64,000 nucleotides of DNA from Phosphoribacter sp044220725 (GTDB lineage: Bacteria > Actinomycetota > Actinomycetes > Actinomycetales > Dermatophilaceae): assembly GCA_044220725.1 (NCBI GenBank), contig JBGAQN010000007.1, forward strand, positions 9,823 to 73,822, given 5' to 3'. Positions 55,176-63,921 of the stretch are shown piece by piece. The notes beneath the pieces are model-generated. The model saw only the letters and a list, made by a program, of their open reading frames with translations, made no database searches and was not told where the DNA came from. A program made the translations under genes and the position numbers. The stretch's first letter is position 1. Every line of letters begins with the position of its first letter.

Positions 55176-58100
55176 CACAACCTCCGGGATCGGCGGTTGC
55201 CGAAGGGAATGGCCAGAAACACCGTGAGTGCAAGCAGTGCCAGCTCGGCGGCGAACCACTGCGAGTTGCGCGGGGGAAGCTCGACGGTCAAGGCACCCGC
55301 GTGCGCCGGCAGCACGTAGGTGGGTAGGCCGGTCCCTGTCGAGTTCAGCGTGACGCCCTCGTAGCGAACGACGGCATGTTCGGCCCATTCGGGCGCCTCG
55401 GCAAGGACGAGCTTGCGGCCGCTCGGGCCCGCGGGGACGCGGCTTGAGAGCGCCCCGTGGGCCCCGTCAACCTTGACCCAAGCCATCATGTTTCCGTCTT
55501 CGGTGACGATCCTGGCTCGGCTGGCCGGCACGACCTCGGTGGCGATGGCCGTGGAAGGACGAGCCAGGACACGCCACAAGGTCTGGTCGTCGGTGGTGCC
55601 CAACCGAGTCAGGCCTGCCGTGGCATCGAAGGTGCGTGCCAGGACGGGGTCAAGGCGGCCGCGGACGGAGACGAAGCCGACGCCGAGATCGGCCAACTGG
55701 GCTGACGCGCCCGGTCCGTTGGCACTTTGACCGTCGAGTAGGGCTCGCACCGCCGTCGACAATCCCGGATCGGTTGTCCGCGATGGACGATACGTCCCGC
55801 GCAGGAGGTCTGCCGGCTCTCGGCCCACGAGCTCGTAGTCAATGCTCTGCTCACCCGTGGTGAGCACCAGCAGCCGATTGGCTTCCGGTCCGCTGGCTTG
55901 TTCGACCGCGACTGCGGGCAGGATGTCCCGAGTGACTCCGACGACGCCGTCGAGGCGCGCCCACGAGCTGAGCGCGGCCGAACCGAGCAGACCGCAGACC
56001 ACCATGCCAACGGCACCGACCGTGGCGACATACCACCGACGAGGGGTGCGATCCTGAACCCGGACTCGGGCGGCCTCCAACCCGAGCAGGGCCAACGCCA
56101 ACAGGGCGAGCCCCGACAGCCCCAGACCGACGCCCGGCCATGGCACGGCGTCGGTGAGGCCACCCGACCCGTCACTCACGCGACCGACGATGACCGATCT
56201 GGCCAGGACCGCCCAGCCCAGCCCGACCGCGGCCACCGCGACGAGGGCGGCATACCCGGCGATAGCGCCCCGCGATCGGGGCGCGACGCCCCAGGCGGCG
56301 ACGCCGACGAGCACGATCGGAGCGAACAGTCCCACTACCCAAGGCGCAGCACCGTCCGGGAAACCCGCTGCCAGCTGCCACCAGGTCGCGGTCGGGGTGG
56401 TCGCGGGATCCAGCGTTCCCGGTGCCGAGAGCCAGGTCACCGGGTCTGCCAGCGCGCTCAAGCGTTGGCCCTGCAGCGCCAGCGGCAGCACGATGAGGGT
56501 AACGCCGCGCCAGCGCGGACCCCACCCGGGGCCAACCGCCAGGATCCCCAACCCGGACACAACGACGACTGCCAGATATTGCGGGACGAGGAGGCCAAGC
56601 ACGGCAGCGCCCAGCGCCGTCGCGGCGGCCGCGGTGAACGTACCGTCGGGTCGCGCGCATCGCACCACGCCGGCCAGCGCCAGCGGGGCCAAGACAAGGG
56701 CGAGGACCATGGTGACCCGGCCGTGTGCAACGCTCGCCGCGAGCACCCCGCTGACCCCCCAGCCCAAAGCCACCACGGCCCGGGGCCAACGTGAGCGAGT
56801 GACCACTCGGCCGGCAAGGTATGCCGTCACCGTCGCCAACGGCATCGCAAACACGAGCGTCAACGCGGCCAGAGTCGACGCCGGCGACCGGCTCTCGCCG
56901 AGCACGGGCAGGCGTTCGACGAGCCAGGTGAGCACGGCGAGCAGACGCATGTAAGGGTGGGACTCGCCGTCGCTGCCCCACCCCGCACCGTGCCAGGAGT
57001 CCTGTGCCGCGTGCCAGAGCCCCACCGCGTCAGTCGACACCCGAGCCAGTTCGCCGCCAGCCAGGCCAGAGTTGCTGGCGTCGAGCAGGCCACCGCGCAA
57101 CGAGGAACGGAAGCCCACGACGGCCAACGCGCCGGCGGCGAGAGTGGCGAGCCCCCCGGGGTTGCGGACGATACGTTCGGGCAGCGATGCCGCCATGACG
57201 TTGAGGTCCTCGGCCTCCTCGGCAACCGGGCCCGACTCGGTGGCCGTCCCCGCTGACACTGCGCTTGCCTCGCGCCGCGAACGCTCTGGGGTGAGCGCCT
57301 CCTGGACGCGTTCAGCGGTGTGACGCAGGGATTCTCCAGGCGTGACGAACAAGGTCGTGAGGTCTCGGCGGCGCAAGCGCCGGCGCTTCCGGAACCGCCA
57401 GCGTGCACCAAGGCTGGAGAACGGGCGGCCCAGCGACCCGATGTCGGCCACCTCAACCCAGGCGTGCGCAGGACGCTTCAGCAGCAGCAGCATCACAGCG
57501 GACAGCACAGCGCTGAGGATGATCCACCCGGCGAGCAGCGGTGCTGTCCACGGCGAGCAACGGGTCAGGGCGATCCGCCGCGCGATCCGGCGTTCGGCGC
57601 TGCGCTGGGCCCAGCCGTCAGCCGGTCGAGTGGGCGCGCCACCGGCCACCTCCGGCGTGCTGGGCTGCACGAGAACCCGCGCGGACGGGACGACGATGAC
57701 CCTTTCTCCGGCCAGCTGGCTGCGCCACCCCAGGTCCAGCGCCTCTCCTCGCTCGGCGAAAGCTCGCTCGAAGCCGCCGATCGCGGCCAGAGCGCTGCGG
57801 CGCACGAGCATGCCAGACAGGCTGACCGCGAGAACGTCGGTGCGGGTGTCGTACTGCCCTTGGTCGGGCTCTCCTCGGGTCGGTGCGGCAATGCGCCGAC
57901 CAGATCGAGTGAGCTGGTGCCCCACGTCGAGCAACAGCCGCGGGTTGGCAGCGTCAAGCACCTTCGGCCCGGCCATCCCCACCGATGGTGATCGAAGCAC
58001 TGCGGTGACGAGCCGTTCGAGCACGTCGGGTTCCGGCCGGGTGTCGTCGGGCAGCAACCACCACCACTCGGGTGCGCCCTCGGGAGCGGGCGCCAGGTCG

Positions 58101-58468
58101 GCGAGCAACTCGGTCACCGCCGCACCTGGAGAGCCGGACACGGCCGGTGTGACCGCGATCAGCTCGGCCGAGTCTGGCGAGTCGGCTGAGGCCGTTGGTC
58201 CGGCTGAGTCTGGCGGCTCGGCTGAGTCTGGCGGCTCGGCTGAATCCGGCGGCTCGGCTGAATCTGGCGGCTCGATGCGCCCGCCGGTCAGGTCCACGAG
58301 CACCAACCGGTCCGGCCGCCGAGTCTGAGCCAGCGCGGCGGCATACGTGGCGGCCACGTCCGCGCTCTCCCGACGCGCGATGAACACCGCAGTGACGAAG
58401 GGGGCCCGCGTGGCCGTCGGTGATTGGGCAGCGCGAAGCGGTGAAACGGGGGCGGGGGCGGCGGTCAC
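55175..58468 (-). CDS. Large membrane GT2 glycosyltransferase
   Basis: A 1097-residue protein. The N-terminal GT-A domain (about 20-290) shows 'VTAVFIARRESADVAATYAAALAQTRRPDRLVLVD', 'WWLLPDDTRPEPDVLERLV' and 'LSGMLVRRSALAAIGGFERAF'. A 24-residue acidic (Pro-Pro-Asp-Ser-Ala-Glu) repeat is inserted at about 70-96. More than a dozen membrane helices follow (about 310-860), then an extracytoplasmic domain with a last helix near 1070-1090. It probably adds or exports sugars for a wall polymer. In M. tuberculosis and Streptomyces-type genomes similar genes lie beside whiB2. Start GTG. Confidence 0.85.
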   Translation of the reverse strand: MTAAPAPVSPLRAAQSPTATRAPFVTAVFIARRESADVAATYAAALAQTRRPDRLVLVDLTGGRIEPPDSAEPPDSAEPPDSAEPPDSAGPTASADSPDSAELIAVTPAVSGSPGAAVTELLADLAPAPEGAPEWWWLLPDDTRPEPDVLERLVTAVLRSPSVGMAGPKVLDAANPRLLLDVGHQLTRSGRRIAAPTRGEPDQGQYDTRTDVLAVSLSGMLVRRSALAAIGGFERAFAERGEALDLGWRSQLAGERVIVVPSARVLVQPSTPEVAGGAPTRPADGWAQRSAERRIARRIALTRCSPWTAPLLAGWIILSAVLSAVMLLLLKRPAHAWVEVADIGSLGRPFSSLGARWRFRKRRRLRRRDLTTLFVTPGESLRHTAERVQEALTPERSRREASAVSAGTATESGPVAEEAEDLNVMAASLPERIVRNPGGLATLAAGALAVVGFRSSLRGGLLDASNSGLAGGELARVSTDAVGLWHAAQDSWHGAGWGSDGESHPYMRLLAVLTWLVERLPVLGESRSPASTLAALTLVFAMPLATVTAYLAGRVVTRSRWPRAVVALGWGVSGVLAASVAHGRVTMVLALVLAPLALAGVVRCARPDGTFTAAAATALGAAVLGLLVPQYLAVVVVSGLGILAVGPGWGPRWRGVTLIVLPLALQGQRLSALADPVTWLSAPGTLDPATTPTATWWQLAAGFPDGAAPWVVGLFAPIVLVGVAAWGVAPRSRGAIAGYAALVAVAAVGLGWAVLARSVIVGRVSDGSGGLTDAVPWPGVGLGLSGLALLALALLGLEAARVRVQDRTPRRWYVATVGAVGMVVCGLLGSAALSSWARLDGVVGVTRDILPAVAVEQASGPEANRLLVLTTGEQSIDYELVGREPADLLRGTYRPSRTTDPGLSTAVRALLDGQSANGPGASAQLADLGVGFVSVRGRLDPVLARTFDATAGLTRLGTTDDQTLWRVLARPSTAIATEVVPASRARIVTEDGNMMAWVKVDGAHGALSSRVPAGPSGRKLVLAEAPEWAEHAVVRYEGVTLNSTGTGLPTYVLPAHAGALTVELPPRNSQWFAAELALLALTVFLAIPFGNRRSRRL
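58196..58275. repeat. 18-bp in-frame minisatellite in the GT2 gene
   Basis: Four to five copies of an 18-bp unit around GAGTCTGGCGGCTCGG encode Glu-Pro-Pro-Asp-Ser-Ala repeats in the glycosyltransferase's N-terminal domain. Unit length is a multiple of three. The same 16-mer occurs in intergenic DNA at 38971. Confidence 0.85.
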
Positions 58469-58508
58469 CAGGTTCCTCGGGCGTCGCGGACGATCCGCGA
58501 GTCGGTGC

Positions 58509-58772
58509 TCAGACCGCGCGCTTCTTCAATTTGCGACGTTCGCGCTCGGAGAGCCCACCCCAGATGCCAAACCGCTCGTCGTTGGCCAGGGCGTACTCCA
58601 AGCACTCCACCCTCACCTCGCAGCTGACGCAGACGCGCTTGGCCTCGCGCGTCGAGCCACCCTTCTCGGGGAAGAACGCCTCGGGATCGGTCTGGGCGCA
58701 CAGCGAGCGTTCCTGCCACCCGAGCTCCTCGTCCAACGGCGTCTCCACCGGCACCAAGAGCAGTTCGTGCAT
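58509..58772 (-). CDS. whiB2: WhiB-family iron-sulfur regulator WhiB2
   Basis: An 87-residue protein from the ATG at 58772, with GGAGG five bases upstream. The four cluster cysteines are Cys25, Cys48, Cys51 and Cys57 (Cx22Cx2Cx5C), followed by the GIWGG turn (69-73) and a basic tail (RERRKLKKRAV). WhiB2/WhmD binds a [4Fe-4S] cluster and the sigma factor and is needed for septation in mycobacteria and sporulation in Streptomyces. Its leader region 58773-59045 contains a 10-bp palindrome at 58877. Confidence 0.95.
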   Translation of the reverse strand: MHELLLVPVETPLDEELGWQERSLCAQTDPEAFFPEKGGSTREAKRVCVSCEVRVECLEYALANDERFGIWGGLSERERRKLKKRAV

Positions 58773-59045
58773 GACGCCTCCTCGACCCATCATGGGCATG
58801 CACCCGCCTGAGATCCTGTTTTCGCCCCCCGCGCACGACGGTCTGAGCCGACTGCGTGAACGACACTGATGGAATTACACGCGTGTCATACCCGTTTCGT
58901 CAAGCCGAATCTGATATTTGGGGGGATTTCCGGGCTCCGGACCCTCGAATCTGCCTCAACGTAGCCCCCGCGCGGCATACCGCCGACGGAGGGGGAACCC
59001 GGACGGGACGCCTGCGCTGCGGTCGCGGGCTGACAGACTGCGGCC
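58773..59045. promoter_or_regulatory. Divergent whiB2-fbiA intergenic region
   Basis: A 273-bp region holding both promoters. It contains the palindrome ACACGCGTGT (58877-58886), two GACAC pentamers in opposite orientation (58862 and inside the palindrome flank; GACAC is the WhiA core in Streptomyces), and an octamer at 58973. No gene is evident. Confidence 0.4.
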
Positions 59046-60020
59046 ATGCGTGTGACTGCCTTGTCCGGCGGCGTGGGCGGAGCCCGATTCCTGCGGGGCC
59101 TGCTCGCCCACCGGGATCGGACCCCTGCGCTCGCCGACAGCACCGTGACCATCATCGGGAACACCGGCGACGACATCACTCTTTTCGGCCTGCGCGTCTG
59201 TCCTGATCTGGACACCGTCCTCTACACCCTCGGAGGCGGCGTCCACGAGGACCAGGGGTGGGGCCGCGCCGACGAGGGGTATGCCGTGCACGCCGAGTTG
59301 GGTGCCCTGGGCGTTCCGCCAGACTGGTTCTCGTTGGGTGACAAGGATTTCGGCACCCACATCGCCCGGTCTCTGTGGCTCGGTCAGGGTCTGTCGCTCA
59401 GCGAGGTGACCGCGCGGCTGGCCCGTCGGTGGGGCCTGCCGGATCGCGGGGTCACCCTATTGCCGATGACCGACGTGCCCGTCGAGACGCACGTCGTCGT
59501 GGACGAGGGTGCCGGACCTCGAGCGGTGCACTTCCAGGAGTGGTGGGTGCGGATCCGCGCCGCGGCCCCGGCGCAGCGGTTCGTCGTCGCCGGGATGGAC
59601 CGCGCGACGCCCGCCCCCGGGGTGCTTGAGGCGATCCGAAGTGCCGACCTCGTCCTGCTGCCGCCCAGCAATCCGGTCGTATCGATCGGCATCATCCTCG
59701 GCGTCCCAGGCGTCCGCGATGCCCTGCGGGGCACTCGCGCCCCGGTCGTCGGCGTCTCGCCGTTGGTGTCCGGGCGACCCGTGCGCGGGCACGCCGATGC
59801 CTGCCTGGCAGCGATCGGGGTGCCCGCGACATCGACTGCGGTGGCGGCGCTCTACGCCGACTTTCTGAGCGGTTGGCTGGTGGACGACTCCGACGCCGAC
59901 GCGCCAATGCCGGAGGGGGTCGCGACCCGGGTCCGACCTCTGCTCATGACCGATGTCTCGGCGGCCGCGGACATCGCCGCAGCTGCACTCGACCTCGGCG
60001 GCCAGCTCTCCCGGTCATGA
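59046..60020 (+). CDS. fbiA: 2-phospho-L-lactate/phosphoenolpyruvate transferase FbiA (CofD)
   Basis: A 324-residue CofD-type enzyme that joins the Fo deazaflavin to (enol)pyruvate or lactate phosphate in coenzyme F420 biosynthesis. The N-terminal Rossmann-like 'LSGGVGGARFLRGL' and 'VTIIGNTGDDITLFGLRVCPDLDTVLYTLGG' segments are intact, and 'LLPPSNPVVSIGIILGVPGVRDAL' is also conserved. The stop overlaps fbiB by 4 bp (ATGA), giving the usual fbiAB operon. F420 supports many actinobacterial redox reactions. Confidence 0.95.
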   Translation: MRVTALSGGVGGARFLRGLLAHRDRTPALADSTVTIIGNTGDDITLFGLRVCPDLDTVLYTLGGGVHEDQGWGRADEGYAVHAELGALGVPPDWFSLGDKDFGTHIARSLWLGQGLSLSEVTARLARRWGLPDRGVTLLPMTDVPVETHVVVDEGAGPRAVHFQEWWVRIRAAAPAQRFVVAGMDRATPAPGVLEAIRSADLVLLPPSNPVVSIGIILGVPGVRDALRGTRAPVVGVSPLVSGRPVRGHADACLAAIGVPATSTAVAALYADFLSGWLVDDSDADAPMPEGVATRVRPLLMTDVSAAADIAAAALDLGGQLSRS

Positions 60021-61252
60021 CCGGCACCCCCGCAACCCGGACGGTCACGATCACCCCGCTGCACGGCATACCGGAAGTGCTCGAAGGTGACGACCTCGCC
60101 ACGCTTTTGGCCGCCGCTTGTGACCGCGTGGGCCTGCCGCTCGGTGACGGCGACGTCCTGGCGGTGTCGAGCAAGATCGTGTCCAAGGCGCTGGGGCTCA
60201 CCGCTCCGACGGCTGACAAGGAGGCCGTCGTCGCGCAGGAGACGGTCCGCGTCGTGGCCGAGCGGGTCGGAGCCAGCGGTTTCACCCGGATCGTGCAGAG
60301 CAAGGCCGGGCCCGTGATGGCCGCAGCCGGGGTCGATGCATCCAACACCGGAGGTCGCGACGTCCTGCTCCTGCTCCCCCACGACCCCGATGCCGTATGC
60401 CGTGTCCTGCACGCCGCGCTGCGAGCCGCGACCGGCGTCGATCACTTCGCGGTGGTCCTCACCGATACCGCCGGCCGACCATGGCGAGAGGGTCAGGTCG
60501 ATTTCGCGCTGGGCTCGCACGGTCTGCGGGTGCTCGATGACCTGCGGGGGTCGGTCGATGCTGATGGCCGGCCTCTAGAGGTGACCGCTCGAGCGGTGGC
60601 CGACGAAATTGCGGCTGCTGCTGACTTGGTCAAGGGCAAGGCGTCCGGGGTTCCCGCGGCGCTGGTGCGCGGCCTGGCTGACCACGTGCTGCCGGGTGTG
60701 GGGCGAGGGCGTGCCGCGGCTGGAGTTCGCAGCGGAGTTGGGGTTCGCAGCGGAGTTGGGGTTGGCAGTGGAGTTGGGGTTGGCAGTGGAGCTGAGGTTG
60801 GCAGCGGAGCTGGGGCGAGTCGGCTGGTGCGGGTCGGTGAGGCCGATTGGTTCGCGCTGGGCTCCCAGGAAGCGGTCCGCGCCGCCCTCGGAGTGCCGCC
60901 GGGACCCGATCCTGGCAGCCCCCTCGGGCCCCGCCCTGTCACGGGCGACACTCTCGTGGCCAAGGTGCGGCGAGCCGTGGACGTCGCGTTCCGCCCACAT
61001 CTGGACCGCTGGCAGGGCGGGGTCGTCATCTCCGGGCCGAAGGGCCTGGGATTGGGTGGGCATGACACCGACCTCTCGGAGGACCTGTTCGTGTCCGGCC
61101 CCGACGCGTTCGGGGTGGGCGTTGTGGCCGCCCGGCTTCAGGTGGCCCTGAGGGGTGAGGGCGTGGCGTTCGACGTTGCCCCCGAGCCGATCCGCGATAC
61201 CGAGGGGTGCTGGCTGGTGGGCTTCGCGATCCTCCTGGGCCAGCATCCGTAA
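60017..61252 (+). CDS. fbiB: F420-0:gamma-glutamyl ligase FbiB with atypical C-terminus
   Basis: 411 residues from the ATG in the fbiA overlap. Residues 1-240 are the CofE ligase domain (SSKIVSKALG, AAGVDASNTGG, DTAGRPWREGQVDFALG) that adds glutamates to F420-0. Mycobacterial FbiB then has a nitroreductase-like domain of about 200 residues. Here an 18-bp minisatellite encodes a Gly-Val/Ser-rich linker (about 240-270), and the remaining 140 residues (RLVRVGEADWFALGSQEAV ... VVISGPKGLGLGG ... CWLVGFAILLG) do not look like a nitroreductase. The second reductive step may therefore be done elsewhere. Confidence 0.85.
   Translation: MTGTPATRTVTITPLHGIPEVLEGDDLATLLAAACDRVGLPLGDGDVLAVSSKIVSKALGLTAPTADKEAVVAQETVRVVAERVGASGFTRIVQSKAGPVMAAAGVDASNTGGRDVLLLLPHDPDAVCRVLHAALRAATGVDHFAVVLTDTAGRPWREGQVDFALGSHGLRVLDDLRGSVDADGRPLEVTARAVADEIAAAADLVKGKASGVPAALVRGLADHVLPGVGRGRAAAGVRSGVGVRSGVGVGSGVGVGSGAEVGSGAGASRLVRVGEADWFALGSQEAVRAALGVPPGPDPGSPLGPRPVTGDTLVAKVRRAVDVAFRPHLDRWQGGVVISGPKGLGLGGHDTDLSEDLFVSGPDAFGVGVVAARLQVALRGEGVAFDVAPEPIRDTEGCWLVGFAILLGQHP
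60722..60820. repeat. 18-bp in-frame minisatellite in fbiB
   Basis: Five or so copies of GGAGTTGGGGTTCGCAGC with small changes, starting at 60734, 60752, 60770, 60788 and 60806, encode Gly-Val-Gly-Val-Gly/Arg-Ser. The tract forms the linker between the ligase domain and the C-terminal domain. Confidence 0.88.
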
Positions 61253-61286
61253 CCCCAGCCTGCGTGACCCGTCGCCGAATACCTCG

Positions 61287-61409
61287 GCGAGTGTGAGGAT
61301 TTCGACCCGAAACCGGCACCAGGACCCCGAAAACCCCCGCGAGTGTGAGGATTTCGACCCGAAACCGACACCAGGACCCCGAAAACCCCCGCGAGTGTGA
61401 GGTTTTCGG
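61287..61409. repeat. 52-bp tandem repeat, two copies plus a partial third
   Basis: Copies start at 61287, 61339 and 61391 with GCGAGTGTGAGG. The first two differ at a single base (AAACCGGCACC versus AAACCGACACC), and the third breaks off after about 19 bases. It lies in the 319-bp gap between convergent fbiB and the AlkA-like gene, whose remainder holds short TCGCGGGG repeats (about 61438-61462) and one octamer. No gene is seen there. There are no CRISPR-like spacers. Confidence 0.9.
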
Positions 61410-61571
61410 CAGAGGCAGGATGGCGGGAGGACCGGGCGGTCGCGGGGTCGCGGGGTCGCGGGGGCAGGGACAAGGCCCAGGCCGCGCACGGGGTATGCCG
61501 CTCACCCGGCAGGAGGGTCCGTGGCGCCATCGGCGGGGCCAAAACCCAAGCCGCCCCAGGGCGGAAGCCGC

Positions 61572-62495
61572 TCAGCCCGGCAGGTGGGTCCGAGGTGCCA
61601 TCCGGGGGCCATGCCTCGGCCGCTGATGGCCGGCCAGCTCGAGCAACCGCTGGACCCGGAACCGATGCCCGGCGTAGGGCGCCAGCACCTGCGCCAACCC
61701 GGCGTCGTCGAGCTCCTCGCCCACCAGGGTCCACCCGAGGTTGCGCGCCAGGTGGTAGTCCCCGAAGCTCACCGCGTCGGCGTCGCCCCAGGCCCGTTGC
61801 GCGACCTCCGCCGCCGTCCAAACCCCGACCCCAGGCACTGTCCGCAGCCCGGCCCGACCCGACTCGGGCGACCCCGCACTGAGCCGCTCCAGGGAGGCGG
61901 CCACCCGGCATACCCGCTGGATGGTGTCGGCACGACCGGCGTCGACCGACGCGCGCAGGAACTCCCACGACGGGATCGCCCGCCACCCGGCCGCGTCGGG
62001 CGGCACCCGCAAGCCCGCGTCACCCCATGGCCCCGGCGCGACCTCGCCGAAGCGCCGGACCAACCGCTGATACCCGCTGAACGCCTCCTTGCCGGTCACC
62101 TTCTGCTCGATGATCGCCGGCACGAGCGCGTCGAGAACCATCCCGCTGCGCGGCATCCGCCAGCCAGGAAAGCGACGAATCGCCGCTGCGACCGGCGGGT
62201 GCAACGCGACGAACCCCTCGGTGTCGTCGCCCTCGCCCACCAACGCGGGCGCCCGCTCGACCGCCCACCTCGCCCCGGGCCCCCACGCGCGGGCGGAAAC
62301 CTCGGAATCCGTGGGGGCACAGTCCAGTTCGAGGGTGGCCGCCCCATCAGGAGTCCGTATGCCGCGCACCACCGACCCGCCCGCCCCCAACCGGAACGTC
62401 GGGTCGCCGCCACCCCGCCGGAACGAGGCCATGATCGCCGCCAATTGCACCGGACGCGGGCTACGCCAACGACGCTGGGCGGCCGGCTCGGACAT
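61572..62495 (-). CDS. AlkA-like DNA-3-methyladenine glycosylase (HhH-GPD)
   Basis: About 307 residues from the ATG at 62495 (SEPAAQRRW). It has an AlkA-type N-terminal region, the helix-hairpin-helix 'LRTVPGVGVWTAAEVAQRAWG' and the catalytic Asp in 'AVSFGDYHLARNLGW'. The family removes alkylated purines in base-excision repair. It diverges from the TIGR03089 gene across 31 bp and converges on fbiB across the 52-bp repeat region. Two octamers lie inside it (61906, 62357). Confidence 0.85.
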   Translation of the reverse strand: MSEPAAQRRWRSPRPVQLAAIMASFRRGGGDPTFRLGAGGSVVRGIRTPDGAATLELDCAPTDSEVSARAWGPGARWAVERAPALVGEGDDTEGFVALHPPVAAAIRRFPGWRMPRSGMVLDALVPAIIEQKVTGKEAFSGYQRLVRRFGEVAPGPWGDAGLRVPPDAAGWRAIPSWEFLRASVDAGRADTIQRVCRVAASLERLSAGSPESGRAGLRTVPGVGVWTAAEVAQRAWGDADAVSFGDYHLARNLGWTLVGEELDDAGLAQVLAPYAGHRFRVQRLLELAGHQRPRHGPRMAPRTHLPG

Positions 62496-62526
62496 GGCCG
62501 GGACTCTACCGACGTAGGCTGACGCC

Positions 62527-63231
62527 GTGCCGCGCCCCGCCCCCGCCGACGTCCTGGCCACCATGCTGCGCTCGGACGCCACGCGCCCGCGGATCACCTA
62601 CTACGACGACGCGACCGGCGAGCGGACCGAGCTCTCGGCCAAGACCCTGGCCAACTGGGTCGCCAAGGCGGCCAACCTCCTTCAGGACCAGGCCGATGTC
62701 ACCGTCGGCAACACCGTCGGCCTCGATCTGCCCCTGCACTGGCGGGCGGCCTATTGGGCCCTGGCCGCCTGGTCGGTGGGGTGCCACATTGTCGTGGGGC
62801 CGGACTCCTCGGACTCCGACGTCATCATCACCACGTCCCCCGCCGTCGCCGTCAGGGCAGTCCACGACGGCCGGTATGCCGTGCTCGTCACCCTCGCCGC
62901 GTTGGCCCGAGGCAACCCCGCGACCCCTGACGACGTGCTCGACGAGGCCAAGGAGCTGTCCGGCTTCGGCGATCAGTTCTCGGCGTGGGACAGCGCCGAC
63001 CCAGCCGATCCGGCGCTGTCTGCGAACGGTGAGCGGACGGCATACGGGGAGGTTGTGGCGACCCGGGACTGGCCGCAGCGACCCCGCGTCTACCTCACCG
63101 GCCCCGTGGGGCCTGCCCTTCGGGCCATGCTCAGTGCCTGGTCGGCCGACGGCTCGGTCGTCCTCATTACCAACCCGAACGGCGATCAGACCCAGCGCCT
63201 GGCCACCGAGTGCGTCACGGTCACTGCCTGA
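62527..63231 (+). CDS. TIGR03089 family protein
   Basis: A 234-residue protein from a GTG. It resembles the N-terminal part of AMP-binding enzymes ('LATMLRSDATRPRITYYDDATGERTELSAKTLANWVAKAANLLQD') but lacks the ATP-binding SGTTG motif, as known for the actinobacterial TIGR03089 family. Its function is unknown. A strong terminator overlaps its stop codon. Confidence 0.85.
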   Translation: MPRPAPADVLATMLRSDATRPRITYYDDATGERTELSAKTLANWVAKAANLLQDQADVTVGNTVGLDLPLHWRAAYWALAAWSVGCHIVVGPDSSDSDVIITTSPAVAVRAVHDGRYAVLVTLAALARGNPATPDDVLDEAKELSGFGDQFSAWDSADPADPALSANGERTAYGEVVATRDWPQRPRVYLTGPVGPALRAMLSAWSADGSVVLITNPNGDQTQRLATECVTVTA

Positions 63232-63249
63232 GCCAGGCAGTGACCGTGA
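63215..63249. terminator. 16-bp perfect stem hairpin, bidirectional terminator candidate
   Basis: TCACGGTCACTGCCTG (63215-63230) and its exact reverse complement (63234-63249) enclose a three-base loop, overlapping the TIGR03089 stop. It lies between convergent genes and could stop transcripts both ways. There is no T-tract, as is usual in high-G+C actinobacteria. Confidence 0.8.
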
Positions 63250-63276
63250 TCGACCCCGCCGGGCCGAGCCGGGCGC

Positions 63277-63918
63277 TCAGCCGTCGAGCTCGACCCGGAA
63301 GTCCGGACCGGTCGCGGTGCGCACCTCATCGACGGTGACGCCCGGCGCGAGTTCGCGCAGGACCAAGCCGTCGGGGGTGACGTCCATCACCGCAAGATCG
63401 GTGATGATCCGGTGCACGACCCGCTTGCCGGTGTAGGGCAGCGAGCACTCCTGGACGATCTTGTGGGTGCCGTCGCGGGCCACGTGCTCCATGAGGACGA
63501 TGACGTGCTGAGCGCCGTGGACGAGGTCCATCGCGCCGCCCATGCCCTTGACCATCTTGCCGGGGATCATCCAGTTGGCGATGTCGCCAGCGGCCGAGAC
63601 CTGCATCGCGCCGAGGATCGCGGCGTTGACCTTGCCGCCGCGGATCATCCCGAAGCTGGTCGCCGAGTCGAAGAACGACGCGCCCCGGCGGATCGTCACG
63701 GTCTCCTTGCCAGCGTTGATGAGGTCGGGGTCTTCCTCGCCGTCGATCGGGTAAGCCCCGACCCCGAGGATGCCGTTCTCGGATTGCAGGACGATCTCGA
63801 CGTCGTCGGGCACGTAGTTGGGCACGAGGGTCGGAAGGCCGATGCCGAGGTTGACGTAGTCGCCATCCTTCAGCTCCAGCGCGGCCCGGGCCGCCATCTG
63901 CTCACGGGTGAGCGCCAT
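63277..63918 (-). CDS. scoB: 3-oxoacid CoA-transferase subunit B
   Basis: A 213-residue beta subunit. The active-site glutamate lies in SENG (residues 46-49, Glu47), and 'VNLGIGLPTLVPNYVP' and 'GGKVNAAILGAMQVSAAGDIANWMIPGK' are conserved. With subunit A it moves CoA between succinyl-CoA and a 3-oxoacid such as acetoacetate or 3-oxoadipate. The upstream subunit A gene ends three bases before its start, so the two form an operon. Which 3-oxoacid is used cannot be told from these residues. Confidence 0.93.
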   Translation of the reverse strand: MALTREQMAARAALELKDGDYVNLGIGLPTLVPNYVPDDVEIVLQSENGILGVGAYPIDGEEDPDLINAGKETVTIRRGASFFDSATSFGMIRGGKVNAAILGAMQVSAAGDIANWMIPGKMVKGMGGAMDLVHGAQHVIVLMEHVARDGTHKIVQECSLPYTGKRVVHRIITDLAVMDVTPDGLVLRELAPGVTVDEVRTATGPDFRVELDG

Positions 63919-63921
63919 GGC

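Noticed and set aside
61287..61409. Possible CRISPR array
   Set aside because: The 52-bp units are directly adjacent with no variable spacers, and no cas genes are nearby.
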